The notes under the pieces are model-generated. The model ran no database searches. It was not told where the DNA came from and saw nothing but the letters and a program-made list of their open reading frames with translations. DNA of 64,000 nucleotides from JANJTY01 sp038257155 (lineage in GTDB: Bacteria > Pseudomonadota > Gammaproteobacteria > Xanthomonadales > Xanthomonadaceae). Both the position numbers and the translations under genes were made by a program. Of this stretch, positions 1-9,054 are shown one piece after another. The first letter of the stretch is position 1. Each line of letters opens with the position of its first letter. Location: assembly GCA_038257155.1 (NCBI GenBank), contig JBBSJP010000005.1, positions 62,001 to 126,000 on the forward strand. The letters are read 5' to 3'.

Positions 1-312
1 ATCGAATGGGGAGTGATGCTGGTGTTCGGCATGCTGCTCGGCGCGGTGATCGCGGCGGTCAGCAGTGGCGAGTTCAGCGCTGCATGGGTGCCAGAGATGT
101 GGGCTGAACGTTTTGGACCCGATATTGCACTGCGTCTCGCCATAGCCTTCCTGGGTGGCGCGATCCTGGCCTACGGTGCCCGGCTTGCCGGCGGTTGTAC
201 CAGCGGCCACGGAATCAGTGGCGCGCTGCAGCTGTCTGTTGGCTCCTGGCTCTCGCTCGCGTGCTTCTTTGTCGCCGCCATTGCGACCGCCCATCTGATG
301 TATCGCCTTTGA
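1..312 (+). CDS. YeeE/YedE family sulfur transporter, first half (5' end outside window)
   Basis: The reading frame is open from base 1, so the gene starts upstream and about 104 C-terminal residues are seen. The visible part is strongly hydrophobic, with the glycine/cysteine signature ARLAGGCTSGHGISG and a following segment ALQLSVGSWLSL. These are typical of the YeeE/YedE (DUF395) inner-membrane family, which imports thiosulfate or related sulfur species; the conserved Cys is thought to relay the substrate. The next gene starts 7 bp after the stop and encodes the partner half, so the two are likely co-transcribed and act together. Family assignment is firm; the actual substrate is inferred from relatives. 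Confidence 0.85.
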   Translation: MEWGVMLVFGMLLGAVIAAVSSGEFSAAWVPEMWAERFGPDIALRLAIAFLGGAILAYGARLAGGCTSGHGISGALQLSVGSWLSLACFFVAAIATAHLMYRL

Positions 313-319
313 GGCCGAG

Positions 320-955
320 ATGAGCACACCTGCACAGTCGCTGCCCCAGAATGCACCGCCGGTTCTCGTCATACCCGCGCACGCGCCGGATCACGACGCC
401 ACGAGCGAGCCGGACAAAGCGGACTCGGCGCGACAGCTCGCGTTGGGTCTTGTGTTTGGCATCGTGTTCGGCTTCCTGCTGCAGAAGAGCGGTGTGGCCC
501 GATACGAGGTGCTGCTGGGCCAATTCCTGCTCACCGACTTCACCGTCATCAAGGTGATGCTGACGGCGGTCATCGTCGGAATGCTGGGAATCTTTTCGCT
601 GCGCGCCTTCGGCCTGGTCAAGCTGCATGTGAAGCCGACGCGCTACGCCGCCAATAGTGCTGGCGGTCTGCTGTTTGGCGTCGGGTTGGGAGTGCTCGGC
701 TATTGCCCGGGCACCGGCGTCGTCGCTCTGGGCCAAGGCAATCTGGACGCGGCCGCCGGCATCCTCGGGTTGCTGGTGGGCAGTTATGTTTACGCCGAAA
801 CATCGGGCCTCGTCAGCTCCACGATCCACAAGATCGGCAACCGCGGCGCCATCATATGGCCCGATCTGCTGGGCATGCGACTTGCTGTCTTTCTTGCAGT
901 GTTTGTGCCCCTGCTTGCGCTTGGACTATTCGGGATTGCGCAGTTGGCACCGTGA
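320..955 (+). CDS. YeeE/YedE family sulfur transporter, second half
   Basis: A 211-residue membrane protein starting at an ATG with GAGG just upstream. The first 35 residues are polar, followed by several hydrophobic segments and the motif LGYCPGTGVVALGQG, the counterpart of the Cys/Gly motif in the preceding protein. In many proteobacteria this family occurs as two adjacent half-size genes forming one transporter, which is the arrangement here. It probably moves thiosulfate or sulfide-derived sulfur across the inner membrane. No sulfurtransferase or rhodanese gene is visible downstream; that side of the operon is outside the window. Confidence 0.85.
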   Translation: MSTPAQSLPQNAPPVLVIPAHAPDHDATSEPDKADSARQLALGLVFGIVFGFLLQKSGVARYEVLLGQFLLTDFTVIKVMLTAVIVGMLGIFSLRAFGLVKLHVKPTRYAANSAGGLLFGVGLGVLGYCPGTGVVALGQGNLDAAAGILGLLVGSYVYAETSGLVSSTIHKIGNRGAIIWPDLLGMRLAVFLAVFVPLLALGLFGIAQLAP

Positions 956-1048
956 AACGCGGTGGCTTTCGATTGCCTTCGGCCTTGCCACACGCTTGCC
1001 TGAAGTGGCGGGCCTCGCACACTTCCAACCTGGGCCCTGTCATACCGC

Positions 1049-1085
1049 TCACCCCAACCCCTCTCCCGATGGGAGAGGGGCTTGG
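1049..1085. repeat. CCCCTCTCCC stem-loop repeat, copy 1 (3' of katE)
   Basis: A perfect 10-bp stem (CCCCTCTCCC, loop GAT, GGGAGAGGGG) at 1058-1080, flanked by 'caccccaa' and 'cttgg'. The same stem occurs at 59907 and, inside a coding sequence, at 62934. It lies between two convergent genes, so it could also end transcription, although no T-run follows. Confidence 0.8.
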
Positions 1086-1103
1086 TTCGGCCACGCGGCT
1101 TCC

Positions 1104-3515
1104 CTAAACCCGCGGCGGATCGGTCTCGCGAGCGGGGTGTCTGTGCTTGCCAACGGCCGCGATGAAGGCTGCGCTGTCCGCCTCGCCGTTCTCGGCCTCG
1201 GCAAGCAGCACGCCAGGGTCGGGTTCACCGTCAGGAAGCATGGCAGCGACACCGGCACGCTCGAGCAAGGCTTTCGAAGCCCCGAGCGCGAGCAGGGTCT
1301 TGCCGTGACGAAACTGCAGTGCGACGAATTCGACGGCCTGCGCATTGCCAAGCAGAGCGTTCACGCCCACGTCGCCGTCCGGCAAGACCACTGCATCGAA
1401 CAGCACGGGCGGCGAGTTTTCGAAACTTGCCGTGGCCTCGACGGATTCGCCGTCGATCGTGTCTATCGCGCCGAGCCGTGCCGCAACAATCACAGCAACA
1501 GCGCCTGCGGCAAGCAAGGCCGCTTGCGCTGCCAGCAGGGATGCGCCGTCCACGCCATGTGCCGCCAGCAAAGCGATCTTGCGGCTTCGAATACCACCGT
1601 CACCGGGCAGGGCTGTGAGCGACAATGCGGCTGAGATGGTGACCTCTGGCGCGTTTGGTTTTTCCAGCGCGCGGGGCAGGGCGGCCGGTACCGGCATGCC
1701 CAGCCCATCGGCCACCTGCTCTGCCAACTGCGGCGAGACATTGACCAGCGAGGCCAGCATGCGCTCGCGGATTGCCGGCACGGTGAGCTTGCTCAACTCG
1801 AAGCGGAAGCCGCCGACGATGTGCGCCTGTTCGACCACGGTCTGGCTGTCGTAGAAGAGCGTGGCCTGGGTGTAGTGATCGGCGAATTTTTCCGGCTTGC
1901 CGCGCAGCTTTTCACCCTCCATCGGTTGGGGGAATGAAACGAAGCCCTTGGCGCCGGCCTGAAACGGGCAGCCGCCGCCTAGCGAGTTCGGTTCATACGC
2001 CACGCGTCCGCGATTCACGGCCTGCCGGTGGATGCCGTCGCGCTGGTTGTTTGACACCGGCGCGAGCGGGGCATTGATCGGCAGCTCATGAAAGTTGGCG
2101 CCACCGAGTCGGGTGATCTGGGTGTCCACATAGGAATGGTGACGTCCGGCCAGCAGCGGGTCATTGCTGAAATCGATGCCGGGCACCACGTGCGCGGTGC
2201 AAAACGCCACCTGCTCGGTTTCGGCAAAGAAATTGTCCGGGTTGCGGTTCAGGACCATGCGTCCAACCGGGCGAACTGGCACCAGCTCTTCCGGGATTAT
2301 TTTGGTGGCGTCGAGCACATCGAAGCTGAAGGCCTCGGCCTGCGCTTCGCTGAAGATCTGCAGGCCAAGTTCCCATTCCGGATACTCGCCCGACTCGATC
2401 GCCTCCCACAGATCACGACGGTGGAAGTCGGCATCGGCGCCGGCGATCTTCGCGGCCTCGTCCCACACCAGCGAGTGCGTGCCCAGCTTTGGCTTCCAGT
2501 GGAACTTGACGAACTGCGATGCGCCTTCTGCCGTAACCAACCGGAAGGTGTGCACGCCGAAGCCCTGCATCATGCGAAAGCTGCGCGGAATGGCGCGATC
2601 GGACATCACCCACATCAGCATGTGCGTGGTTTCCGGGGAGAGCGAGACAAAATCCCAGAAGGTGTCATGGGCAGACGCCGCCTGCGGCATCGCGTTGTGC
2701 GGCTCGGGCTTGACGGCGTGCACAAGGTCGGGGAATTTCATCGCATCCTGGATGAAGAACACCGGCATGTTGTTGCCGACCAGATCCCAGTTGCCCTGGT
2801 CGGTGTAGAACTTCACCGCGAAGCCGCGCACGTCGCGCGCCGTGTCGACCGAGCCGCGCTCACCGGCAACGGTGGAGAAACGCACGAACACCGGCGTCAA
2901 CTTGCCCGCCTCGGCGAACGGCGCCGCGCAGGTCAGGTCGGTGAGTGCTTCATAGGCCTCGAAGTAACCGTGTGCGGCCGAGCCGCGCGCGTGGACGATG
3001 CGCTCGGGAATGCGCTCGTGGTCGAAGTGGGTGATCTTGTCGCGCAGGATGAAGTCTTCCAGCAGGCTCGGCCCGCGCAAACCAGCCTTCAGTGAGTTCT
3101 GGTTGTCAGCGATCGGCACGCCCTGATTGGTCGTCAGCACGTGACTCGAACCGTCGACGCGGGCCTGCGCCAGGCGCCCGTCGATCGCATGGGTGCCCGG
3201 CAATGCGGGCTCGCCGGTCTTGTCGCTGACATTGGTTTCGCTGAGCGTGCTGGCTGAGACCGCGTCAGAGGCAGGCTCAGAGGTCGCGCCGACTGGCGGA
3301 TTAACCGCGCTGTCGCGCCCGAAGTCGAGCATCTTGCTCTCGTTGTGCGGCATCGACGCGACCAATGCCTGTGTATCGGTGGCTTGTGCCCGTACCGGAT
3401 CGGTCGTCGCTGAGGATTTGCCTGCTTTGGGGCTACGGCCCGCGCGACGCACTGGCATGGCTTGAGGTTCGCCCACGGTCTTGGCGGGAGTGGGCTTCGA
3501 CGTCTTGGATTTCAT
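1104..3515 (-). CDS. katE: Large-subunit catalase HPII
   Basis: 803 residues, the size of clade-2 large catalases, which convert hydrogen peroxide to water and oxygen in the cytoplasm and are usually stationary-phase or general-stress induced. The first 120 residues are low-complexity and Lys/Ala/Ser-rich. The catalase core follows, with the catalytic His region [11 protein letters not shown] (about residue 172), the [10 protein letters not shown] segment carrying the distal Asn, and the heme-ligand Tyr in [10 protein letters not shown] (about 461). Residues 640-803 form the DJ-1/flavodoxin-like C-terminal domain special to large catalases. The His-His before Ser-Tyr differs from the Leu-Phe of E. 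coli KatE. Assignment is certain. Confidence 0.97.
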   Translation of the reverse strand: MKSKTSKPTPAKTVGEPQAMPVRRAGRSPKAGKSSATTDPVRAQATDTQALVASMPHNESKMLDFGRDSAVNPPVGATSEPASDAVSASTLSETNVSDKTGEPALPGTHAIDGRLAQARVDGSSHVLTTNQGVPIADNQNSLKAGLRGPSLLEDFILRDKITHFDHERIPERIVHARGSAAHGYFEAYEALTDLTCAAPFAEAGKLTPVFVRFSTVAGERGSVDTARDVRGFAVKFYTDQGNWDLVGNNMPVFFIQDAMKFPDLVHAVKPEPHNAMPQAASAHDTFWDFVSLSPETTHMLMWVMSDRAIPRSFRMMQGFGVHTFRLVTAEGASQFVKFHWKPKLGTHSLVWDEAAKIAGADADFHRRDLWEAIESGEYPEWELGLQIFSEAQAEAFSFDVLDATKIIPEELVPVRPVGRMVLNRNPDNFFAETEQVAFCTAHVVPGIDFSNDPLLAGRHHSYVDTQITRLGGANFHELPINAPLAPVSNNQRDGIHRQAVNRGRVAYEPNSLGGGCPFQAGAKGFVSFPQPMEGEKLRGKPEKFADHYTQATLFYDSQTVVEQAHIVGGFRFELSKLTVPAIRERMLASLVNVSPQLAEQVADGLGMPVPAALPRALEKPNAPEVTISAALSLTALPGDGGIRSRKIALLAAHGVDGASLLAAQAALLAAGAVAVIVAARLGAIDTIDGESVEATASFENSPPVLFDAVVLPDGDVGVNALLGNAQAVEFVALQFRHGKTLLALGASKALLERAGVAAMLPDGEPDPGVLLAEAENGEADSAAFIAAVGKHRHPARETDPPRV

Positions 3516-3556
3516 GCGTGAACTTCCGATGTGAGGGTTGTCTGGGGATGCCGCGT

Positions 3557-3736
3557 TCAGGTCGCGTGTTTTGGTTCCGAGCTCACTGTTACCGGGTGAC
3601 TTGGTCGTGCTGGCGGGCAGACGATCTCGACTTCTTCTGCCTCATCTGGAATGGGCACGGGCATCGGCCCTTGGTCGGGCTCGACCGGTAGCGAGCCTGG
3701 CTCGGACAAGTGCAGTGCCGTGTTCGGTGTTTTCAT
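3557..3736 (-). CDS. Small proline/glutamate-rich hypothetical protein upstream of katE
   Basis: A 59-codon frame beginning ATGAAAACACCG with an AAGGAAA ribosome-binding sequence 5 bp before it, ending 41 bp before katE on the same strand. The product is acidic and proline-rich (VPIPDEAEEVEIVCPP in the middle), with one Cys, no signal peptide and no membrane segment. I do not recognise a family. The good ribosome-binding site and position directly ahead of katE support a real gene, perhaps co-transcribed with it, but length and composition alone cannot exclude chance. Confidence 0.45.
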   Translation of the reverse strand: MKTPNTALHLSEPGSLPVEPDQGPMPVPIPDEAEEVEIVCPPARPSHPVTVSSEPKHAT

Positions 3737-3797
3737 CGCGTTTCCTTTCGGATGATCAGGGCCGGGTTCAGTCGTCGAGGAATCCGGCGATTTGGGT

Positions 3798-4544
3798 TTA
3801 CTGCGCGCGCACGTATCGCTGCCATCGCCCAGGCTGCTGCCTGAGGCGGTCTGCTACCGCCGCAAGAACATCCCGGTTCCAGCCCATGCCGATATGACTG
3901 CCACCGACTTCAATGTCCTGCACGAGGCTGGAACGCTTGTGGTGGCGACACGTCTGCCAAGCGACAACCCCATCGGAACGGCTGTAGATCGACGTAGTTC
4001 GCATGGGTGGAGGCGTGCGCAGGCGCTTGCTAAGCACCGGATCCATCGCCGATGAACTGCCGCTCAGCAAGCGGAACAGCCAGCCTACGTTGGTGTAGTC
4101 GGCGCCCGCATTGAACGGTGTTCCGATCGTGATTACCTGTCGAACGCGTGGCGCCATCAGCTTGCCAATCTCACGCGCATAGAAGCCGCCAAGGCTCCAC
4201 CCGATAAGGGTGGCCTTCTGGGTGTGGCCGGCGAGCAGATCGACAATCTGCGACTTCAAGGTCTGCAGCCATGTGTCGAAATCGCCTCTCGGCCCCGTGT
4301 TGAATCCCTTGCCCCAGTCGAACGCGTCGTATCCCATCGCGCGGCACCGTGCGCGCAGCGTGGCGACGGACTTCCCATCGGCACCAAGGCCCGGAAAAAT
4401 CACCACAGGATGTCCGTCCCCGGTCTTCAGTTCATCCGACTTCGCGAACTTGTGCCAGGCAAACTCGCTCGCTGCGCGGAAGGGCTCGGCGCAAAGCAAC
4501 GCGAGCGAGGGACGCTGAATTGTCCCTGCGCTCGTGTTGTTCAT
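3798..4544 (-). CDS. Alpha/beta hydrolase, lipase-like
   Basis: 248 residues. HPVVIFPGLGADGKS matches the first strand and oxyanion region of alpha/beta hydrolases, and GWSLGG is the nucleophile elbow (Ser). SRSDGVVAW supplies a plausible acidic residue and GGSHIGMGWN the His, completing a triad. No signal peptide is evident, so it is probably cytoplasmic. Closest in style to the PGAP1/lipase-like hydrolases of Lysobacterales; the substrate is unknown, an ester or acyl lipid being the usual guess. It sits in a run of stress-type genes on the minus strand, 24 bp after the glycine-zipper gene. Confidence 0.8.
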   Translation of the reverse strand: MNNTSAGTIQRPSLALLCAEPFRAASEFAWHKFAKSDELKTGDGHPVVIFPGLGADGKSVATLRARCRAMGYDAFDWGKGFNTGPRGDFDTWLQTLKSQIVDLLAGHTQKATLIGWSLGGFYAREIGKLMAPRVRQVITIGTPFNAGADYTNVGWLFRLLSGSSSAMDPVLSKRLRTPPPMRTTSIYSRSDGVVAWQTCRHHKRSSLVQDIEVGGSHIGMGWNRDVLAAVADRLRQQPGRWQRYVRAQ

Positions 4545-4568
4545 ACCGGTTCCTGGCTCGCGAGGACG

Positions 4569-5048
4569 TCAGGCAGGACCATTCGCACGATCCCACGCGT
4601 CACGTGCCGCATCCTTGGCGCGATCCCAGCGCAAGGATGAGCCGCCACTGCGGGTGGACCATTCGCGGGACATTTCCGGCTCGACTTCGTCGAAGGTGCG
4701 TCCCGGATTGCGACCGACAGCGTCGACGCCGAAACCATAGGCCGGGCCGTAGTCGTCGTAGCTTGAACCCTGCGTCACATACGGACGATCAGTGTAGTTG
4801 TCGCGCCAGTACGCATCTTCCTGGGTCGGGTCGATCGCCTCTGCGACACCCTTGCCAGCGAGGCCGCCAACTACCGCACCAGCGGCTGCGCCGACGACTG
4901 TTCCGACCGGCCCGACTACGGTGCCCGCAGCCGCTCCGGCTGCAGCGCCGCCGAGTATGGCGCCAACGCCGGTGCCGACGGGGTGGGAGCCGGGTGTGCC
5001 AGAAAGCGGATCACGATTGGCATCACGTGTTTCATTTTGATTGTTCAT
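4569..5048 (-). CDS. Glycine-zipper domain protein
   Basis: 159 residues from the ATG at 5048; this start has AAGGA 6 bp ahead, better placed than the ATG two codons upstream. The region around residues 27-70 is a long Gly/Ala repeat (GVGAILGGAAAGAAAGTVV and onward) typical of glycine-zipper segments that insert in or associate with membranes. The C-terminal half is polar and aromatic (TDRPYVTQGSSYDDYGPAYG) and ends in Asp/Arg-rich helices. Proteins of this layout are common in desiccation, osmotic and general-stress gene sets of Lysobacterales. Precise function is unknown. Confidence 0.8.
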   Translation of the reverse strand: MNNQNETRDANRDPLSGTPGSHPVGTGVGAILGGAAAGAAAGTVVGPVGTVVGAAAGAVVGGLAGKGVAEAIDPTQEDAYWRDNYTDRPYVTQGSSYDDYGPAYGFGVDAVGRNPGRTFDEVEPEMSREWSTRSGGSSLRWDRAKDAARDAWDRANGPA

Positions 5049-5099
5049 GCTCATTCCTTGATGTGGTGTGGGTGGAGTGAAGTGCTTGCTTGCCCGCGT

Positions 5100-5369
5100 T
5101 CAGCGCACGCTGCCGCGCCGCACGACATTGACTATCGCCAGCAGAATGGCGGCGCCAATGAACGAGACGAACATGGCCGGAAGGCTGAAGTTGTCCTGAT
5201 TGATGGTGCCGACGCCGAGCATCGGAGAGATCAACCAGCCGCCCAGCATCGCGCCGATGATGCCGACGACAACGTTGAGGACAATGCCTTGCTGTTCGTT
5301 GGTCTTCATCAGGATGCTGGCGAGCCAACCAATGACACCGCCGATGATCAGCCAGACTAGAAAGTTCAT
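5100..5369 (-). CDS. GlsB/YeaQ/YmgE family stress-response membrane protein
   Basis: 89 residues with three hydrophobic segments. The pattern IIGGVIGWLASILMK followed by GIVLNVVVGIIGAMLGGWL and a closing FIGAAILLAIVNVVRR is the transglycosylase-associated (YeaQ/YmgE, Pfam Transgly_assoc) fold. Members are small inner-membrane proteins induced by stationary phase or envelope stress; no enzymatic activity is established. A strong ribosome-binding site (AGGAG) precedes the ATG. It lies just upstream of the glycine-zipper gene on the same strand and may be co-transcribed with it. Confidence 0.92.
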   Translation of the reverse strand: MNFLVWLIIGGVIGWLASILMKTNEQQGIVLNVVVGIIGAMLGGWLISPMLGVGTINQDNFSLPAMFVSFIGAAILLAIVNVVRRGSVR

Positions 5370-5690
5370 GAGTGCTTCTCCTGGTTGCTGTGTGATGTCT
5401 CGAGCAGGATGCTCGTGACGTGCTTCGATAGTTGCGCTGGTGCGGCGTCAGGTCGGTGCGCCCGACCACATGGATTGCATTGCTCTTCATCTACACAATC
5501 CGAACATCCCGTCGAGCGTGCTTGCACAGTCCAAGGATTTGCCGCGTTGCCGGTTTCCGGGCTTGGATTCCCTCGCAACCGAAGAGCATGCGCAGCGTGG
5601 TGCCGCCTGGATTGCCTTGCCCGCGCGGGCATGCAAATGGATGAGCAGAAGGGAATGCGACGTAGCGACCGCAGGTTCCCCGCAGGCGCG
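5370..5690. other. Intergenic stretch, no gene recognised
   Basis: Short open frames occur on both strands, but none has recognisable protein character or a good ribosome-binding site. Presumably it holds the promoter for the minus-strand stress genes. Confidence 0.5.
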
Positions 5691-5882
5691 TTAGCGTGTG
5701 GTGTGAGTGTCTGGAGCAGTGTCGCGCGTGCCCGCATTGTCAGAATCACCTGACTTCGTGCCGCTTGGTTTGCCTTTGAAGGGCCGAAACCTCTTCGGGG
5801 AGTTTCGCATCGGCAGTACTGCAGGCCTGTCTGTGTCTGCCTTGGCAGGCGAACTGCCTTCGTTGCCTTCAAACTGCTTCAT
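5691..5882 (-). CDS. Small basic hypothetical protein
   Basis: A 63-codon frame (MKQFEGNEGSSPAKADTDRP at the start) with the sequence AACGAGGTGACC directly before the ATG, a good ribosome-binding site. The product is hydrophilic, rich in Lys, Arg, Ser, Thr and Asp, without membrane segment or cysteines; such composition suits an intrinsically disordered small stress protein. I recognise no family. Its position at the head of the minus-strand stress group is suggestive only. It could be a chance frame in GC-rich DNA. Confidence 0.4.
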   Translation of the reverse strand: MKQFEGNEGSSPAKADTDRPAVLPMRNSPKRFRPFKGKPSGTKSGDSDNAGTRDTAPDTHTTR

Positions 5883-6153
5883 GGTCACCTCGTTGACGAT
5901 TCGGTGGGGCGCGAAATGCGCTCCCGTGAAATCGTTGTGGCGAGCTCACTGTGCCTGCGCTCCGATGCACATTCGGTGCGCTGGGCAACGCATGGCAAAT
6001 GCCAGTCGCGCGAGGTCGTGGTCGCAGCGCGCAGGTCGTCAATGTTCGCAAGCGAACCGATGCCCGGCAGGCGTTGGGCTAGCTTGCGTGCTGTAGCCGA
6101 CGCTGCTCCGAAGTGCGTCGCTGACCTCGCTCCACTCAGCCCAGGACACGACC

Positions 6154-6771
6154 ATGAAACGTTTCAGCTACTCACCATGGATATCCATCCTGGCGCTGCT
6201 GCTCGGCGGCTGCGCTGGCGTAGTGCCCATGGGCAGTGCACCGCCCTCCCAGCCCGCGACCATTCCCGAATACTTGATCGGTCCGGACGATGTTGTGTCG
6301 GTAAAGGTGTGGCAGAACCCGGGACTCGACACGGAGGCACCGGTACGCACCGACGGCAAGATCAGCGTGCCGCTGATCGGTGACGTCCAGGCCGGTGGCC
6401 GTTCACCGGCGGCGCTGACCGAGGAGATCACGGCCAAACTGAGCAGCTTCGTGCATGACGCTCCGGTCAGTGTGCAGATCACCGAGCTGCGCAGCCAGGA
6501 GTACATGTCGAGGGTGCGCGTTACCGGCGCAGTGCGTCAGCCGGTCTCCCTGACGTTCCGCCCCGGCATGACCGTACTGGACGCCGTGCTTGCCGCCGGC
6601 GGGCCGACCGACTTCGCTGCCAGCAATCGCAGCACGCTGTACCGCCAGCACGACGCCGCGCCGCGCAGTTATCCGATTGCACTCGGCGCAATGCTCGAGC
6701 GCGGCGATCTGAGCAGCAACTATCCGGTCCAACCGGGTGATGTGATCACTGTGCCGCAGCGCAGCTTCTGA
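6154..6771 (+). CDS. Polysaccharide export lipoprotein, Wza/GumB family
   Basis: 205 residues with a lipoprotein signal (LLLGGC, Cys20). The poly-export domain begins with PEYLIGPDDVVSVKVWQNP and VRTDGKISVPLIGDV and is followed by a SLBB-type segment (MSRVRVTGAVRQPVSL...LDAVLAAGG). These proteins form the outer-membrane channel for capsule or exopolysaccharide. The short, single-SLBB form resembles export proteins found in exosortase (XrtA)-associated polysaccharide loci. It is the first gene of the operon, with AGGA 7 bp before the ATG, and the chain-length gene follows after 10 bp. Confidence 0.92.
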   Translation: MKRFSYSPWISILALLLGGCAGVVPMGSAPPSQPATIPEYLIGPDDVVSVKVWQNPGLDTEAPVRTDGKISVPLIGDVQAGGRSPAALTEEITAKLSSFVHDAPVSVQITELRSQEYMSRVRVTGAVRQPVSLTFRPGMTVLDAVLAAGGPTDFAASNRSTLYRQHDAAPRSYPIALGAMLERGDLSSNYPVQPGDVITVPQRSF

Positions 6772-6781
6772 GCGCGCCTTC

Positions 6782-8272
6782 ATGTCCAACCTGATGCGAA
6801 ACGACGACCGCCCTGGTGCGTTCGAGGTGCTGGGAGGCATGCGTCGCGAGGGCCGGCGCCGGCTGCGACTGATGGCGGTACTGTTCCTGCTGGTGGTGCT
6901 TGCCGCGCTGCTGACGGGCTGGTTCTGGCCAAGGTCCTATCTCGGCGTGGCCACCGTGCTGGTATCACAGGACAAGAGCATCCAGAAGCTGATGGATGGA
7001 CGTGCGGTAACCACCAGCGTTGCCGACCGGGTGATGATCGCCCGCGAAGTCATCACCAGCGCGCCGGTACTGGACGATGCACTTGAACTGGGTGGCTGGC
7101 TGGCCGATGCCCCTGACTCCGCCTTGCGCGATCGCCGCGCCGAGTTGATCCGCCTCAACACGCAGGTGGGAGCGCCACGCGAGAACTTGATCCGCATCGA
7201 ATTCCGTGATCGCGATCCGGCTCGCGCTGCCGCCATGGCGCAGTTCTTTGCCGAGCGCTTCATGCTCGAGAGTCGCACTGCGCAACAGCTGGAAAGCGCC
7301 GAAGCGCACGACTTCATCGCCGCCGAAGTGGCGCGTTACTCCACGCGGCTGGAGCAGGCGGAGGCCGCCATCACGCGCTACCACGCGGAGCATCCGGGCT
7401 CGCGAAGCGAACCTTCCGGCCTGCTGGAGGCACGCATCCTGCAGCTGCATGGCGAGCGTGACCTGGCCAAGGCAAGCACCGCATCACCACTGCGACGCAG
7501 CGGCTCGGTGGCGGCCCAGACGGCCAGCACCGAAGCCAGTCTGATCGACGCGCGCATTGCCGAGACCGATCGTGAGCTGGACGAAGCACTGCTGCGCTAC
7601 ACCGAGGCGCACCCGGAAGTGCGGCGCCTGGCACGTCAGCGCGACGGGCTGCTGCAGCGGCGTTCCGAGGCACCGGCATCGATCGCGGCGCCGGTCGTGG
7701 TGGCAAGAAGCAGCGAAATCTCCGCGCTCCCTGCACAACCCGCCCCATCATCGAATCGCATCGCAGCGCTCGATGCAGAGATCGAGCGCGAGCTGGAACG
7801 CCTCGCCACGCTGTCGCAGCCAGCCGAAGCGTTATCCCGGCAGCTGCGCGAACGGGAAGTGGCGCGCGACTTGCTGGATGACCTGCTGCGGCGGCTGGAG
7901 TACGCCAGCCTGTCCAAGCGGCTCGACGAACAGGGTCGCGGGCTCGGCTTCCAGCTACAGGAGGCGGCGGCTACTCCCACGCAAAGCAGCGGCCCGCGTT
8001 TTGTCCATTTCATGCTCGGAGGCCTGGGCGCGGCCATCGCGCTGCCGCTGGTCCTGCTGTTTGCTCTGGTGCGCTACGACCCGCACCTGCGCTCGCCCGC
8101 GGCCCTTAGCCGCAGCACCGGCATCGCGGTGATTGCCACGGTCCCCATGTACTGGACTGCGGGCGACCACCGTCTGCTGCAGCGTGATCGCCGTCACGGC
8201 ATGATCGCCATCGCTTTCGCATTGCTGCTGCTCGGCCTTGCCAGCGTCGCCCGCCTGGCGCTTGCCGCATGA
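6782..8272 (+). CDS. Polysaccharide chain-length determinant, Wzz family
   Basis: 496 residues with an N-terminal transmembrane helix (about 28-50), a long periplasmic region rich in predicted coiled coil (about 130-400, repeated Arg/Glu/Ala/Leu), and a C-terminal membrane region (about 415-495). This is the layout of polysaccharide co-polymerases of the Wzz/GNVR type, which control chain length and link the cytoplasmic ATPase to the export channel. It resembles the chain-length proteins of exosortase-type loci. The C-terminus overlaps the next gene by 4 bp (ATGA), so the two are probably made in fixed ratio. Confidence 0.9.
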   Translation: MSNLMRNDDRPGAFEVLGGMRREGRRRLRLMAVLFLLVVLAALLTGWFWPRSYLGVATVLVSQDKSIQKLMDGRAVTTSVADRVMIAREVITSAPVLDDALELGGWLADAPDSALRDRRAELIRLNTQVGAPRENLIRIEFRDRDPARAAAMAQFFAERFMLESRTAQQLESAEAHDFIAAEVARYSTRLEQAEAAITRYHAEHPGSRSEPSGLLEARILQLHGERDLAKASTASPLRRSGSVAAQTASTEASLIDARIAETDRELDEALLRYTEAHPEVRRLARQRDGLLQRRSEAPASIAAPVVVARSSEISALPAQPAPSSNRIAALDAEIERELERLATLSQPAEALSRQLREREVARDLLDDLLRRLEYASLSKRLDEQGRGLGFQLQEAAATPTQSSGPRFVHFMLGGLGAAIALPLVLLFALVRYDPHLRSPAALSRSTGIAVIATVPMYWTAGDHRLLQRDRRHGMIAIAFALLLLGLASVARLALAA

Positions 8273-9042
8273 ATACCAGGCAGCGTGAGCTGGTAGTTCA
8301 TGGCGACAACGTGCCGACGCCTGCAGCGGGTGAAGCCGGAGTCGAGCATTTGCCGGTTGGCAGCGGCATCGCCCGCATGCGCCGAGGTCACACGTTGACC
8401 ACAACCGACCTGGAAGCGAAGCGCCTGGTGCACGCCGAGCGCGATGATTCTCCCAGCACGGATGTGTTTCGCGAGTTTCGCAGCCGCCTGCTGAGTGTTG
8501 CCGGACAGCGCAATCCGATCCTGCTGGTGTGCGGCGTGCGCCGGCATGTGGGCGCTAGTTTCGTCGCCCGCAACCTTGCAGCGTCCATTGCCATGGACGC
8601 GGAACGCACGGCATTGCTGATCGATTGCCACTGGCGCCATCCCAGTCAGCATCAGGTGTTCGACCTCGGTAACGGCCCCGGCCTTTCCGACTACCTGCGC
8701 AAGCCTGGCCTGTCGCCGGAAGAAATCATCTATCGCACCGGCGTCCCGCGACTGCGCGTGATTCCTGCCGGCGCGGCCTTGCCGAGCGACGCCGACAAAC
8801 TGTGTTCGCTGCGCATGCGCGCCCTGCTGGGCGGGTTGAGCGAACGGTATGCAGACCGCTGCATCATCCTTGATGCGCCGCCCGCGCGTGGCTCGCCGGA
8901 AGCGCACCTGCTGGCCCAGCGCGCCGACCTGGTTGTGCTGGTGGCGGGCGAGGGCATGCATCGAGCCGAGGACGTGCGGGCTGCCGCCGCCACCTTCGAG
9001 CCGGACAAGCTGGCGGGCGTTGTCTTCAATGAAATGCCCTGA
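8269..9042 (+). CDS. BY-kinase-like P-loop protein with degenerate Walker A
   Basis: 257 residues with the fold signature of the CpsD/CapB/Wzc cytoplasmic domain: a P-loop position (ILLVCGVRRHVGASFVARNL, about residue 84), Walker A' (TALLIDCHWR) and Walker B (RCIILDAPP). In active family members the P-loop reads GxGKS/T; here it reads HVGAS, so the invariant Lys is absent, and there is no Tyr-rich tail. I infer a catalytically weak or inactive partner of the upstream co-polymerase, not a working tyrosine kinase. The start overlaps the preceding stop. Confidence 0.8.
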   Translation: MNTRQRELVVHGDNVPTPAAGEAGVEHLPVGSGIARMRRGHTLTTTDLEAKRLVHAERDDSPSTDVFREFRSRLLSVAGQRNPILLVCGVRRHVGASFVARNLAASIAMDAERTALLIDCHWRHPSQHQVFDLGNGPGLSDYLRKPGLSPEEIIYRTGVPRLRVIPAGAALPSDADKLCSLRMRALLGGLSERYADRCIILDAPPARGSPEAHLLAQRADLVVLVAGEGMHRAEDVRAAAATFEPDKLAGVVFNEMP

Positions 9043-9054
9043 GGCGCGATCACG

